Position numbers and translations under genes: made by a program. A stretch of 64,000 bases of DNA from Xanthostigma xanthostigma. Its lineage: Eukaryota > Arthropoda > Insecta > Raphidioptera > Raphidiidae. The stretch's first letter is position 1. Each line of letters opens with the position of its first letter. Below the pieces are notes generated by a model. That model made no database searches, was not told where the DNA came from, and was given only the letters and a program-made list of their open reading frames with translations. Shown in pieces: positions 1-12,720 of this stretch. The stretch covers positions 992,001-1,056,000 of the forward strand of contig OY754476.1 in assembly GCA_963575645.1 (NCBI GenBank), given 5' to 3'.

Positions 1-255
1 TAAAGAAAAATCTGGAAAATTTACAACTTACGAAAATTAATGTTACTGGTATAAGGTTTTTTTTTTGGTAATAAGCAACTTTTCATATAAAGTAGCGTTT
101 ACAAGATTTGGGCGATATTTAAAAAAAATGTTAAAAACAAAAAAATTGAATGTTAATTAATCGCTGCTAAAGAAGTTTCGTTTCAAAAAAATACTGCTCT
201 ACTGTTCCTACTTGTTCATATACAAAAATTCCACTCGCGTTCTCAATGCCAGCTC

Positions 256-530
256 AAAAAAAAAGACGGGTTGCACTCCGGTAGTGCCGGCAGAAGTGAA
301 AACTTGAATATTAACGTCTTACGAATTTTCGATCAAAATGGTTTGTATCATAGATTGCATTTTTATGTACGATATTTCAACGCTAGATGTCTAACGTCGT
401 ATAAATAAAAGTTTTCGTCTTACGAATTTTCGATCAGGTCACGTGTCCCTGACGCGAGTTTAACATTTTTTACCTATTACAAAAAAAGTGTACAACGCCG
501 CTAAAGAAGTTTTCACTTCAAAAAAAAAAA
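256..530 (+). repeat. Interspersed repeat, GACGGGTTGCACTCC family, copy 1
   Basis: Starts AAAAGACGGGTTGCACTCC, then GTGCCGGCAGAAGTGAAAAC, and ends GCCGCTAAAGAAGTTTTCAC. The AAGTGAAAAC near the start is inverted as GTTTTCACTT at the end, suggesting a TIR element. Other copies: 10664-11125 and 24412-24673. Confidence 0.75.
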
Positions 531-819
531 TAGGTAATACTGTTCTATTACTTCTAGTTTCTCGAAAATGAAGGCACGTGCCATTATTACATGTATAGAA
601 AACATGGTGCAAGAGAAAATTAAAGTAAAAAAATGCATGCATTAATTGCGGTCGCAAGGTAAAGTGGTTTGAGATTAGATTTAAGATCGCTATTTTCCGC
701 CAGTAAGTACATGAAAATACAAATAGAATAGAATATTATAATATATTTGTTTAAATACCACCATTACGTGGCATAACATCGTCTAATACAATTAAAAAAA
801 AAAAAACAAGTATAATACA

Positions 820-1290
820 CTAATAAAAGAAATCTTCTATAGAATAATGACCAGCCTCAATCAACCTCCTCCGCTCAAGATTTTTGAACTGTTTTAGGGG
901 AAGGTTTTGAACATCAAGAGGCAGTTTATTAAATAACCTAATTGACATGCAGACGAAACTGCTATTTGTTTTTTGTAGTCGGTGAGGTGGTAATCTCAGA
1001 TTATGTTTATATCTTACATTATAAGAGTGACAATCAGAGCTGCAATTCAAGTTCATCATATTTTGTTTAACGTACAATAATGCATGAAGAATAAACAATG
1101 ACGGTATTTTGTAATTAACAAAAATTGGTTTCCAGTGTTCTTTAGGTGGAACTCTGGCCATAGCCCTAACGGCTCTTTTTATAAATACAATTTCGACATC
1201 AACCACTTTGCCGTATTGCCACAGACATAATACAAAGAATAATCGTACCCAGTAATGGAAAATAAGGGTAGTTTGTAATTTATTTTAGCA
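820..1290 (-). pseudogene. 5'-truncated non-LTR retrotransposon: C-terminal end of ORF2
   Basis: A 128-codon open stretch on the minus strand ending at 820 matches the tail typical of Jockey/CR1-type ORF2 proteins: IKRAVRAMARVPPKEHWKPI, LFILHALLYVKQN, HSYNVRYKHNLRLPPHRL, KTNSSFVCMSIRLFNKLP and FKNLERRRLIE. Related coding continues upstream to about 1290 in the same frame without a methionine (LWQYGKVVDVEIVF), so the ATG at 1206 is not a real start. The RT core and endonuclease are missing: a dead-on-arrival LINE copy. Confidence 0.8.
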
Positions 1291-2546
1291 CCCAAAGGGT
1301 ATTTCTGTCATGCATTTTACACTCTTTGAGCAGGAGAACGCATACATATATGCAATATAACGTTGGATGTTGGTTCGTTTCAAATACAGACGTCCACAAA
1401 AACACGTCTGCGCAAATTAAATATGGAAATTGTTTACATATTCCAGTCGAGATTTAAATTTGATTATTAGAGTATTACATGGAATGTATTTAGGATTTGC
1501 ATGTAAAAAAACAAAAAATGTATGGGTAGCAAATCCTGTGGCGTTAAACCACGATCTTTGTTGGACATTAACCGAAATTTCATGTGTTCAAAATTTCAGT
1601 TCGATTGGATAACGGAAGTTATAGTACGCGCAACGAATCTAAAAGGCTCGAAAGTTAAATGCGAATGCCGGCTTGCGCTTGTACAGTCCGTTGAAAAACT
1701 ACAAACTCGCAACTCAACAGAACTAACATAGCGACAGAGATAGCAATAACAACTTGACAATAGCATACTCGACTGTACTTTAAAGCAGGAAAGCGACAAG
1801 TGACAAAGGCAACGAGCGATCACGGCCAATCACCGACGTGCGCACGTTCCGTGCACGTAGCTGGGATGTGGAGGGAGTATCAACGGCTCTAAAATGTGTC
1901 TTTGCGACGCTGTTTGTGACTAACTGCCGAACCTTTTAGATCCGTGGCGCGTACTATAATTTGACCCATGCAGACAAACGACAGATAAACAAAATTTCTA
2001 ATTTTAGAAAACCACTGAAAAAAAGGTTGTCAACTCCTACACTATATAAAGCAATAGCAAGAGCCCGATTTCAATGCAACATTAAAATAATAACCGAATA
2101 GAAGTTTTTGATACATCCATTCAAAATGTTTATTTCTATTCGTCTCTTTAATAAATTATTCTACATAATATGCATTTACTTTTTACTTATTAATTGAAAT
2201 ACATAAAATACGTCCTTTGTATAATAGAAATCCAACATTCATTTATAAGGTGGTTCCAGCAGTGCATGATGGCAGAGCGGTGTATCCAACCCACAAGTTC
2301 ATAATATAGCATCTACTTTCACAAAGTGCCATAGCTCTCCGCTGTGGACACGATTACCGTGTACCTATTGTTGATTGGAAAGTCGCTCAATATTTTTTAA
2401 AATACTGTACACATAGGTACTCCAGTTACACCACAAAGTTCACAGTTAATTTAGTGCATAATATCCCCAATTTATTGGAAGATAGAAAAAATGGAATCAA
2501 GTAAACATTGATGTTCCTTCACTCATCAAGGTCGCATGTGCTCATT
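1291..2546. other. No gene seen
   Basis: AT-rich, with a more GC-rich patch at 1640-1960 carrying overlapping short ORFs on both strands. No family, tRNA or repeat recognised. Confidence 0.5.
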
Positions 2547-2795
2547 AACCGACTTCAAAAAAAGAGGAGGTTCTATACTCGACTGTATATACATTTTTTT
2601 TAATGTATGTTCACCGATTTCTCCGTCAATTATGGACCGATTTTCAAAATTTTTTTTATTCGAAAGAGTGCACTTCCGAGGTGGTCAGGATCTAATGGTG
2701 GAATCCGGAGAAATCGAGGGAACACCGACTCCAAACAACAATAATTATTATTTTTTACTTTTTAGTGCATATTTTGAAGTCGGTTTCAATTTTTT
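2547..2795 (+). repeat. CCGACTTC-type interspersed repeat, copy 1
   Basis: Starts ACCGACTTCAAAAAAAGAGG and ends TTTTGAAGTCGGTTTC, so the ends are inverted. It encloses ATGTATGTTCACCGATTTCT and TCGAAAGAGTGCACTTCCGA. The open frame across it is not a gene. I know similar CCGACTTCAAAAAGGAGGAG sequences from lepidopteran genomes. Confidence 0.65.
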
Positions 2796-3596
2796 TGTTA
2801 AAAATATTTTTTTTAATTCAATTCTTGTTCAACACTAATTGTTTGTGATAACCATTATCTGATATCAATGAGTCCATAAAAAATATTGATTATCTGAAAC
2901 GTAGGTATTTATTACATTTATAACGCAGTAAAATATAATATTGATCAATACTGTAATCATAATATGTCGATAGAACTTTTTAACGGTATGATAGCAGCCC
3001 GTTTTATCTTAAGTAAATTCTTAAGTAATGAATGTGGATTGAAAAATTCATTGAGAGAAAGCAAACATATTTGAAACCAATTTCATTGTAAGTATATGGA
3101 ACGACTAAAGAAATATTGTCATAAATAACACCAACGAGCAGTAGGTATACCTTCACGATTAAATGTAACGATAATAATTAATTTAAAAAAAATCTACTTT
3201 GGAATTCGACATCATTATCAATTTTTCCTGAATTCCCTGTGTTCGCGCGAACAGAATTCTATTCTGAAATTCGTCGTCAACATTTCAGTAAATTGTGGTT
3301 TAAGAGACCGTGACTAAAATAATGGCGACATAAAAAAAAAGACAATGCCTAACGTATCTACTCAGCCACTCGTGTTACCCATTCCATAATCATCAATGTG
3401 TATAAACTTTTTATTGTTATTATTCAAAAAAGTATGTATTATGGATGAATATGTTAACTACAACGAGCAGTTTTAAAAAAAACTGTCGTGCAAACTGACA
3501 CAGGAAACATCTGTATCTATACAGACTGTACGGCAAACCATTAATCCGCGCATCGGTCATCACCGTAGCACATACACGAATCACACTTATATTTTA
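2796..3596. other. No gene seen
   Basis: AT-rich sequence without a recognisable feature. Confidence 0.5.
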
Positions 3597-4203
3597 CTAG
3601 CGGTCCCGCCCGGTTTCACCCGGGTGTAAAAGAACGAATGGGGAAGGGAGGAACATGAGTACACACATTCATCTTAGTTTACCGAGATGAATGTTGTGTC
3701 CAAATTTCATGATGATCGGAGTTACCGTTCAAAAGCTTTTGTCGATAAAAAGCAGTATTTATACTTTTTTCAACTAATAATTTTTTTTTAATTAATTAAA
3801 TAAAATTAAAATAAATTTAAATGTAAGCCTTAGAAAAAAGCATTGTAGAAAATTAAAAAAAAAAAATAAAAATATATTCGCCCAACGTAGGGTTCGAACC
3901 CACGACCCTGATATTGACAGTCGTGTCCTCTACCGATTGAGCTAGCCGGCGTCGTATTCCGACAACGTTAATATGAGTATATTTAGTTAGTGCAGTTCAC
4001 CTGAATAGAAGCTTATTGTTGAGATACATTTTGCAACATTTTTCATTAATGCTCCGCCTGATTTTATATAGCCTATAGGCTTCCTCGATAAATGGGCTAT
4101 CCAACAAAAAAATTTTTTTTGCAATTTGAACCAGTAGTTCCTGAGATTAGCGCGTTCAAACAAACAAACAAACAAACTCTTCAGCTTTATATATTAGTAT
4201 AGA
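3597..4203 (-). mobile_element. Non-autonomous Helitron, family A, copy 1
   Basis: On the minus strand it starts TCTATACTAATATATA and ends in CTAG followed by T, with host A before TC: Helitron termini. Just before the end, CCCGGGTGAAACCGGGCGGG gives the short subterminal hairpin. It contains a tRNA-Lys-like module (3879-3951). No helicase or Rep ORF. Confidence 0.85.
3879..3951 (-). pseudogene. tRNA-Lys-derived module inside Helitron A copy 1
   Basis: On the minus strand it resembles tRNA-Lys(CTT): GGCTAGCTCAATCGGTAGAG (box A), GGGTCGTGGGTTCGAACC (box B) and the acceptor end GTTGGGCG. The anticodon loop reads CTGTCAA where CTCTTAA is expected, and the anticodon stem no longer pairs well, so this is a captured, decayed tRNA. 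Confidence 0.8.
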
Positions 4204-4463
4204 TATAGAAGTACAATCGAGTTATTAGTGTATTTTCAATACCAATATAATACTCCCCGTCTAGATATGATTCAAAACATCCGAAAAGCCGACAAGAAAA
4301 TAAACTGCAAAAAAACCGTTGTAAAAGTCTAACAGCAGGTTTTATATTGTGCGCGATGCGACGAAAAAAATGTTAGAATGTTCATTGTGATTAACCGAAT
4401 AAGGTTTTACGAGTTAAATAACCCCAGAAAAAAAATTAATCAGATAGGTACATTAAAAAATTA

Positions 4464-5061
4464 CTAGTGTGACATGTGCGAATTATTCGCACTAAATAGG
4501 TATAATAATTATCACTTTACAAAATTATTTTTTAAATATGATTGCAGGTATTCAATTCGTTTCTAATTTTGCACACTGCTTATAACGTTCTTCTTTTTGT
4601 TGTATTACAATATGAAGCTCAGATGACAGATCGAAGAAATATTTTACTAAAATTGTCATATAGAGGCGCAAGTAGCAAAAGCGTTGAGCTAAGCCGTCAG
4701 ATGGCATCATGCAGCATTGCTGTGACGTTGTTCAGCGTTGCTCGCTGTTTCAAAATTAAAACCGTCAGATGGCAGTATGCAGTGTTGTGTCTGTTGTATT
4801 ACAATATGAAGGTCAGATGACAGATCGAAGTGTTGACGTTGTTTCAAAATTAAAGCCGTTAGATGGCAGACGTTGTTCAGCGTTGCTGTATTTTAATTAA
4901 TTTACAAAAACAAAAGCAATAATAAATTTTTTAGTTGTCGATGCCAGTAGAGCAAGCAATTATCTGTAAAATGATATATAGTTTATGTGGAGAAATTGTG
5001 AGGTTTTTTCTAAAAAGGGAGGCAAACATCTTTAACCTTAGCGTATTAATATATATTATGA
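4464..5061 (-). mobile_element. Non-autonomous Helitron, family B, copy 1
   Basis: On the minus strand it starts TCATAATATATATTAATACG and ends with the hairpin GTGCGAATAATTCGCAC (one base changed here) about 10 bases before CTAG|T. The interior repeats GCCGTCAGATGGCA and CTGTTGTATTACAATATGAA. Apparent ORFs of 60-120 codons in these copies are chance frames in the repeat. Confidence 0.82.
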
Positions 5062-7011
5062 TATGATTGTCATTTTTTGGCTGTATAATTTTTGTGGGAT
5101 AGTCAGATAAAAACTTGAACACTGTATACAAACTGCTAATAAAAGAATACATAAAAAATATTTATTAAATAAGTAATAACAATTAAAAGCAGGACCTAGT
5201 CAGCTAAATAAAATTCCACACAAAAGTCGGAAAAATGTAATAGAATAAATAATATTAAGCGTGTCTGAATTTTTTTAAGTACACACCAAACAAATATTTC
5301 CAGTTTAAACAGTGGAGTGTCGAAAACAAACAATTACGAATCAACAACTTAATTATAATAGCTAAATCTAGAAAAAAAGAGCGGGTTTTAATATTTGATA
5401 GGTTAGGGCGTGAGGGTTTGTTATAAGAGCACGAAGCGAAAATTCCCACTTCGGCGGCCCCTTGTTACATAACTAGTTATTGCAGTCTGTAGTTGTCAGT
5501 CCCCATGTTGTTGAGTTCTACTTTCTATGAAATACCCCCAACGAATTAACAACATCGCACGTGGCATATGCTTACAAACCAACCATACCAACTCTATATA
5601 CCAACGGTATTACCAATCTCATTTCCCAACTGTACATTGACAGTTATGTCACCAAAGAATATTTCACAATATAACCAAGATATGAACGCAAACAAAACAA
5701 TGTTAATTACTATTTCCTTTAAGCATATATATTTCCAATGAACAAAAACTGTCAGGAAATAAGAAAAGTTCGTATCATTTTGTAATTACTGAGTTTGAAC
5801 TGCGCAATCGCAAATTTCAGCGACACAAACCATAAATTTTACTATACTACCTATCATTCGGCTTACGCTTAAAGATTTTTTTTTAATTTAATTTAAGGGT
5901 GGATCGACTACTAGGTCATTACCACCTACAAGTTTGTACGGGAACTCTCGGTGCGTTTATATTAGATGGAATAAATTTAAACTGTTTAAGGGTTCAAATT
6001 AAAAAAAAGAACATATACACACAGAGTAATAAAAATCTATGTTTTAAAAAGTACGTTTTAGGATGGATCCGTAAAAACACATGGCAAATAATCATAAAAA
6101 AGAAAGACAGATGACGATCGTTTTAACTTTTAAAGCGAACTTTTTGTACATCTTTACTATGTATAATAAATATATATCACATTAAAAAAAAGACGCGTTC
6201 ACTACCAAGAAATGTAATATAATACAACATGTGGCATATATTTATTGCAACTCAATTCTTATTTGTTTCAGCAATAATTTACCGACATAGTTTGAAGTGA
6301 GAGAAGTGGACGCATAAAAAATAAAAAAATCTTACGGTTCAGTTCCATTTAGTGGTTTTAGAATGTTTGAAAAATCGTTTCTCTGATAGAATTTAATAGT
6401 GTTACAGCCTGTATACACGAATAAGATTTTTTTAGGAAACTTTAAGCCCATGACAGCACAAATGTTTTACTTGCCTGCTATATACACTATTACTGCAATC
6501 TCATATAAATATTTTTTTTTTCAACATAAGTAGGTATACCTACAACCTTGCATTATTACGTACATAGTTGGCTATTATTCTGCATCTCTTTTTCGTAAAA
6601 TAGAGATAAAAAAATATGCTAAATCGACCGAAAATAGCCGGTATATAAATATAATTCATTTTTAGTTGATGTGGAGGCACAAATATTCAAAAGACCTTTA
6701 TAGTTAAAATTTATTATATGAAATACGACTCGAAAACGAACAACTCTGTATTGTAATTTCAAGTGGAAAAACATAGATATGCAAATTGTAGAAATTATAT
6801 AATGTATTTTTTATTTATTTCAGTTCAAAATAATTCATTTGGTTTCTTCATTGGTTTAAATTTGTATTTTTTTTCTAAACTGAAACAACTGCTATAGTAC
6901 CTATAGCCAGTCGGTCAAGACAAAAAATTGGAAAGACGTTCTCCTTTCTAGATATTATCACAATATCCGAAAACCCCGCAAGAAAACAAAATTGCGAAAG
7001 GAGGTCCTGTT
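5062..7011. other. No gene seen
   Basis: AT-rich; short ORFs only (longest about 71 codons at 5899-6114), with no family signal. 7040-7071 is a TTTGTATG-type simple repeat. Confidence 0.5.
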
Positions 7012-7645
7012 ATTACACGCTTTATATTAGTTTCACTTGTAAGTTTGTATGTATGTATGTTTGTTTGTAACCTCGTTTGGACTACAGCAAGTGGTTTATT
7101 ACTGTTAGTATGTTATGCCACTACTGTAAGAGCAATCGTTGACCGAGCGGTCTAAGGCGCTAGTCTTCGCTGACGTCAACTCTCGGATTCACCGGTCGTG
7201 GGTTCTAATCCCGTCCACGCCGAAATAAAAAATTTGTTTTTTTCGACAAATTTTTGACAATAAATTTAACTAAAAAGTGGAAAATAAACATAGTTTAAAA
7301 AAACTAAAAAACACGCTTTACATCAAACTAAAAAGTGAAAATTAAATATAGTTTAAAAAAACCTAAAAAACACGCTTTATATCGAACTAAAAAGTAAAAA
7401 ATATTTTTTTTTAAATAAGCTTAAAACAGTAATGAATAAAAATACTAGTATTATTGTGAAAAAAGCATGGGGTGCTTTGTTCCACATTTTCGTACATCGA
7501 GCGCCCCACGCTTTTTTCACAATAATACTAGTATTTTTTATTCATTAATGTTTTAAGCTTATTTTAAAAAAAATATTTTTTACTTTATAGTTCGATATAA
7601 AGCGTGCTTTTTAGTTTTTTTAAAACTATATTTTTTTATATATTA
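7012..7645. mobile_element. Foldback element with long hairpin (copy 1), carrying a tRNA-Leu-like block
   Basis: It opens with ACACGCTTTATATTAGTTT and ends with a run containing ATATAAAGCGTGC and TTTTTAAAACTATAT. The right half (about 7330-7640) folds on itself with arms of roughly 150 bp around a loop containing TTTGTTCCACATTTTCG. The loop sequence is the reverse complement of that in copy 2. The left half carries a tRNA-like block (7133-7225). Confidence 0.72.
7133..7225 (+). pseudogene. tRNA-Leu-like pseudogene / SINE-type promoter block
   Basis: GACCGAGCGGTCTAAGGCGC matches the D-arm/box A of eukaryotic tRNA-Leu, and GTGGGTTCTAATCCCG is a one-base variant of box B (GGTTCGAATCC). The spacing allows a long variable arm, as in Leu/Ser tRNAs. 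The acceptor ends do not pair, so it is not a functional tRNA gene. Confidence 0.6.
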
Positions 7646-8558
7646 GTATTGATTATGAGAAAACTGAAGGTTGGAAAAAGAGAGGATGGAGGGAGTAAGA
7701 GGGGACAGGGAGAGAGAGAGAGAGAGATAGAACGCATCAAAGGAGGTTTTGTCTGTACCACTATATTTATATTATATACTTATTACCTTCGCTGGCTGAC
7801 AATGATAAGGAAAAACTAGTAAAGGGCATTTCATAATATAAAAAGTCATACATGGAAATATTGAAGTAAGTGAACCGATGTAAACTTTTGGCTTTTTGTA
7901 GATGATACAATGATAACATAATACAATATTCAGTCCAGTCCATAAAGTAAAAGACTAATAAAAGACGTGGCAAGATGGTCAGACAATAATACAGGGTCGA
8001 ACTGTTTTAAAAAAGTGTAACACAAAACATCTTTCCCTGCAGAGCAAACTTATTTTTTGACAGAAGCGGTGCGAGGAAACTCGTTCTTTCGCAAAATTAT
8101 TGAAAATGTTTCACGCCATCTTATTTAGAACCAAAATTAGTCTAAATTATCTCTTCAAATTACGTTCTTTAGGTACAAAAATTCGTAAAACAATGTATTT
8201 TTTTTTACTTCCAATGTTTTGAGAATCTTGCTACACAAAATTGAATATTTGTAATTTTGTAGAGTTTATACAAAACCGTCTAAAATCGAAGACTTTGGTG
8301 CTTAAAGAATGAATTAAAGTGTGTTTTCTTATTTCCATGTGTATGTATTTGACGTATTCTCCATACTCTGTATGCATTTTAAGGACAAAATAAAATTAAT
8401 GAATGAATGAATGAATGAAAATTACAAATCATTTTTTAAGTTTATATTTAATTTTTCTTTTCTGAGGCACGTGACCTGTTCAGGGCTTATGCTTCTCTTC
8501 GAAACTGTAAAATGTGCCAAAAATGTTCGCTTCTATTTTGTGATAAAGGTGAAATAAA
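7646..8558. repeat. No gene; two simple repeats
   Basis: A GA-dinucleotide run at about 7709-7729 and a GAAT/AATG run at about 8397-8418. Otherwise featureless. Confidence 0.5.
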
Positions 8559-8885
8559 TTCAAATCTTTGATTAACGTCTGAATAGAACTCTTCAAATAA
8601 ATAAAATTGTCAACCAATTTTTTTCAGACCATATATTGACAAAAATTATATAAAAATATAAATCAAAATAACAAAAATCATTAATTTTTTTTATTCATTC
8701 AAACATTCAATTATCGTGCATTCTATTAGATAATATTAAATAACTACTAATATTTTTTATATTTTTCTGAAGAAGAACCAAATCCGGATCGAAACGTCAT
8801 CCTTTGTTATTTTGATTTATATTTTTATATAATTTTTGTCAATATATGGTCTGAAAAAAATTGGTCGACAATTTTATTTATTTGA
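8559..8885. mobile_element. Penelope-derived hairpin element, ORF-less
   Basis: Inverted arms TTTGATTAACGTCTGA and ACCAATTTTTTTCAGACC, with the reverse complement at the right end. It is flanked by a 14-bp duplication, AAAGGTGAAATAAA (8545-8558 and 8886-8899). It contains CTGAAGAAGAACC...GATCGAAACG, the hammerhead-like core. Same terminal sequences as the full-length element at 49303-52098, but no ORF. Confidence 0.82.
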
Positions 8886-8972
8886 AAAGGTGAAATAAAC
8901 ATAGATGCCAATCTCTGTCTTTTTCTATATTGGTTACTTTCAACGCGAACAACTTGGTTTAAGTTTTCTATA

Positions 8973-9389
8973 GTGATGAACTCGGTTACCAGCTTATTTG
9001 AGTGGTCCATTCTCTATGTCGATGGCAGTAAACCCTGTCTATATATAATATACAACTTCAAATTAATATATGACTCATCTCTGGAATCGGACAAGCGAAA
9101 CAGCGACGGTTTACTATATATGCGCGGAGTTAACCACGAGCCGGGCACAAATTGCGAATATTACGGCCCTAGGCAGGGTAAAGAAAAGGGAGACATGCTT
9201 ACCATGCTCGAAGGTATAGCGTTCATTGGAATACATAATATAATTTCAACCATACATATGGATTTAGAGCGCTTTGAATTCTCCTCTCTCGGGTGCCCGC
9301 TGCCACTAGTCAGTTTGCTCCGGGTTATTCACTTGCCGTCTTATACAATTGACCGGCCGATAATATCGGATATCATCATTTCCTTTTAG
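8973..9389 (+). CDS. Unrecognised 138-codon open frame
   Basis: An open frame of 138 codons in AT-rich surroundings, with more GC than its flanks between about 9080 and 9370. It includes NHEPGTNCEYYGPRQGKEKG, and I recognise no family. No splice context, polyA signal or partner gene is evident. It starts just after a Penelope-derived hairpin. It could be a decayed transposon fragment or a chance ORF. Confidence 0.15.
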   Translation: MMNSVTSLFEWSILYVDGSKPCLYIIYNFKLIYDSSLESDKRNSDGLLYMRGVNHEPGTNCEYYGPRQGKEKGDMLTMLEGIAFIGIHNIISTIHMDLERFEFSSLGCPLPLVSLLRVIHLPSYTIDRPIISDIIISF

Positions 9390-9609
9390 AAAAAAAACTT
9401 TAAAAATAGAATCCGTAAATAATAATGTCTACTGGCTTCATGGATTTATCTCAAAACTAGTCGTCTTTAAGAAAGAATGATTTTGAGAAGTATATATAAA
9501 TTAAAGTAATTGAAAAGCTTCTGTAAAAACGTAGGATTTTTATCAAATATACAACTAAACATTAACATCCCACAGACTCGTAACTTTATAAAATATTTTT
9601 AACAAAAAA

Positions 9610-10105
9610 ATTGAACCGACTTCAAAATATGCACTAAAAAGTAAAAAATAATAATTATTGTTATTTTTGAAGTCGGTGTCACATCGGAATTCGAAAGTAG
9701 CAATTTAAATCTTACATGTCTCTAGTTCTCGGAATAGATTTCATTTTGGCTGGCACCGACTCCAAAAATAACAATAATTATTATTTTTTCCTTTTTAGTG
9801 CATATTTTGAAGTCGGTTCAATTTTTTTGTTAAAAATATTTTATTTTTCTCTTTTTAGTGTTAGATAAAGTATTGCAATGGGTAGGCCAAGTATGCGTGC
9901 CTTTGAAATTTGAGAGTTTCCCTCGATTTCTCCGGATTCCACCATCAGATCCTGACTTGGTTCCGATGGGACCACCTCGGATGTGCACTCTTTCGAATAA
10001 AAAAAAAAATTTAAAATCAAATTTTAAAATCGGTCTATAATTGACGGAGAAATTGGTGAACATACATTAAAAAAATATATACGGTCGAACATAGAACCTC
10101 CTCTA
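9610..10105. repeat. CCGACTTC-type repeat, compound inverted copy
   Basis: Four CCGACTTC/GAAGTCGG ends occur within 500 bp: two inverted modules (9610-9680 and 9752-9827), then the body of copy 1 in opposite orientation (GAAATTGGTGAACATACATT, CGGATGTGCACTCTTTCGA). This suggests nested or rearranged insertion. Confidence 0.6.
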
Positions 10106-10663
10106 GTAACTAGTCTCATAAGTGTCGCGCTAATTGCACATTTTTACTCCCATCCAAAAGCGCGAGTAGATGTTTCACATCGGAAAAAAAAAATAAAAAA
10201 ATTGCAAATTCTGTAGTTTTGTTAAGCGAATTGGTGTAATTGACTACAAAGCAAAAACAAATATCTTACAATAATTGTTCATAGATTAAGACGTAAAGAA
10301 ATCAGCAAATGCTTTCTGTTTCTCTCTAGAAACAGACAATATTTTATTTCGAAAGATTTTGTAAGTCGGTACATGTCAAAAGAAATGTAGAATATTCCTT
10401 GTCAACTTCTCAGTGTACGTGGAAAGATATCCACTTTCGTCTAAATGCAAGGGAAATTTATTCCATAGGCGTGTGTTATTTTTTATTTAACAAGCATTAT
10501 ATATAATTCATATATTCATACTTTTCTTCAATACAGTTCGCAAAAGTTCGAAGAAAACATTTTTACTTGAAGTTCACTCCTTTATTTATAGCAAAGCTTT
10601 TCGGAACAGTTTCCAATGTTATAAATTACATAACTGAAAACAAATTAGTAACGTCATTTTACG

Positions 10664-11125
10664 TAAAAAAAAGACGGGTTGCACTCCGGGAGTGCCGGCA
10701 GAAGTGAAAATTTGAATCTTCTCTGTAACGTTCCAATTTTAGTATATGTACTGCCGAAGCAAGTACGATAGACATGCCTCAACAACTCGTATATATATAC
10801 TTAGCGTTACTCAGAAATCCACTACTAGTGAGAATCGTTTTTACAAACATTTGATTTTGTCAAAATATATTCATTAAATCAAAAAACTGTTTCTTGCATA
10901 TGAAAGACAATTGCTTACTCCATTAAAATATGTGATTACATTTTGTATTTATTTTAAAATAGCTAAGCAAAAAAACAAAAAAAGTTTTCGTCTTACGAAT
11001 TTTGTCTTACGCATTTTCGATCAGGTCTTACGAATTTTCAATCTGAATCTGACGCGAGTTTAACATTTTTTACCCATTACAAAAAAAGTCTACAACGCCG
11101 CTAAAGAAGTTTTCACTTCAAAAAT
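10664..11125 (+). repeat. Interspersed repeat, GACGGGTTGCACTCC family, copy 2 (longer)
   Basis: Same ends as copy 1, but the middle is longer and partly different (about 190 bp extra), including a duplicated CTTACGAATTTT segment. Confidence 0.7.
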
Positions 11126-12334
11126 AAACAACTTTGTTTATTCGACTTAAAAAAAAATGTTCAAATTAGTAGTGGGCTATATACTGCAAAAACATTCCTT
11201 TAAAAATTGCAATATTTTTCATTACCTACTAGAAATTAAAATGAAAATTATTTATTAAAAAAAAAAAAAACAAGAAACCCACTTGCACAAAAAAAAACTG
11301 TTGGGGATCTATCTGCGGAAAAAACCCTACCTTTGCTATAGCACAATCAGGTAAAAATATATATATTTTCGACGTTTTGGGGTTCTGATTTTGTGCCTGG
11401 AATCTTGTATTTATTAGGTCTGTACGGTTAACCCGTCACTGGTTAAAACCGATAAAACTGTTGGTTATGTTCTTAAAATATTTTAAATCGCATAACTCAA
11501 ATACCACATTATGTTTTTAAAAACAATTACTTTGCACCATAAAAATAGCGACAAACGCAAAATCGCTCATTTAAATACTTTGCATTAATTATCTCAACTA
11601 AATATTACTGCTTATATCATAAAAAATTGTAATTATTTCAAATAAAATAAAATAAAATTTATTTCAAAGCAGAAGAATAGAAGCAGCTATAAAAACAAAT
11701 TCTAAATTTACTACACCACTGGTCCAAATGACCGCTGTTTCCAAGTATTAGGGGATGGTACAGACTGTTATTTAGTACATATTTTACGTTATACCCTTAA
11801 GTTTTGTGGTGGTCAGGTCAGACTGCTTTAGTTTTATGTTTAAAAATAAAATGAATGAACAGTTTATTATTTTCCTTTAATTTGTGAACCTGACAATTAA
11901 CATTCTAGCAAAATTATGACATAAAATTTTACATAAAACAATACAAACACGTAACGGCACCTCTGTAATTTTTTGCGACATTTTTTAAATTTTATTTTTA
12001 TTATTATAAGTATTTTAATATAATTCATACTTATAAGTGGACATTCAAATATTTTACGATTCCAACCCACAAGTGGGGAATGGTACTAGTTTAGGTCAAA
12101 AATCACTTTTCAAAAATTTTACAATATCCTTCCGTTTTGAGGTTCCCCGGATTCAAAAAACATATTTTTGGAAAATCTCTGTGCGTCTGTTAGTCTGTGA
12201 ACACGATACAGATCAAACGGATAAGCGGATTGAAACCAAATTTTGGGAGGATGTTTGATATGCAAATATGAAGAGCCCTATTGTTTTTGGGGAAAATCGG
12301 CGCATGTGCAGAAGAGATATATGCTAAAACGGTA
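11126..12334. other. No gene seen
   Basis: AT-rich. 12040-12300 resembles interspersed-repeat 3' sequence (GTGCGTCTGTTAGTCTGTGA), but I cannot name the family. Confidence 0.4.
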
Positions 12335-12720
12335 TTTTTTATATAATAATGGTATACTTTTCATAACGGCTTATTATTCTATTTATTTTTTCAAGAAAGT
12401 TTTGTTAAAAAAATGTTTTTCTAAACTTTATAGTTTCGGAAATATTTTGAAAATAAAAAAAATCATCTGCTCTTTTGTTTTACGGATCTGTCAGAAATAA
12501 ACTACTTAGGCATGCTTTGATTAATTTTTACATGACGTGGAACATACTATGTAGGTAACCATGGCAACGAATAGTTAATATCATATTGAATACTAGCCAT
12601 TACCCGCGTCACCTCACGCGATATCAGAAATTTTATTTCTTTTATTATAATCAAATGTCATCATTTTGGTAGTTGGAATGGTCCCGTCGCCCAATTGGCT
12701 GGAATTTTTTATTTTGATTA
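12335..12720 (-). repeat. Single copy of sequence found in both arms of the 44-kb palindrome, with Helitron-like end
   Basis: Shares long matches with 44150-44495 and its inverted partner: TTATTATTCTATTTATT, GATCTGTCAGAA, AAGCATGCTTTGATTAA-like and ACTAGCCATTACCCGCGTCA. The last, read on the minus strand as GCGGGTAATGGCTAGT, looks like a Helitron 3' terminus. Confidence 0.6.

Noticed and set aside
1596-1829. 77-codon minus-strand ORF in a GC-richer patch
   Set aside because: It is Ser/Cys-rich with no recognisable domain, splice site or conservation evidence. ORFs in three frames overlap here.
3879-3951. Functional tRNA-Lys gene
   Set aside because: The anticodon loop is changed, the anticodon stem does not pair well, and the same altered sequence recurs in all four Helitron copies.
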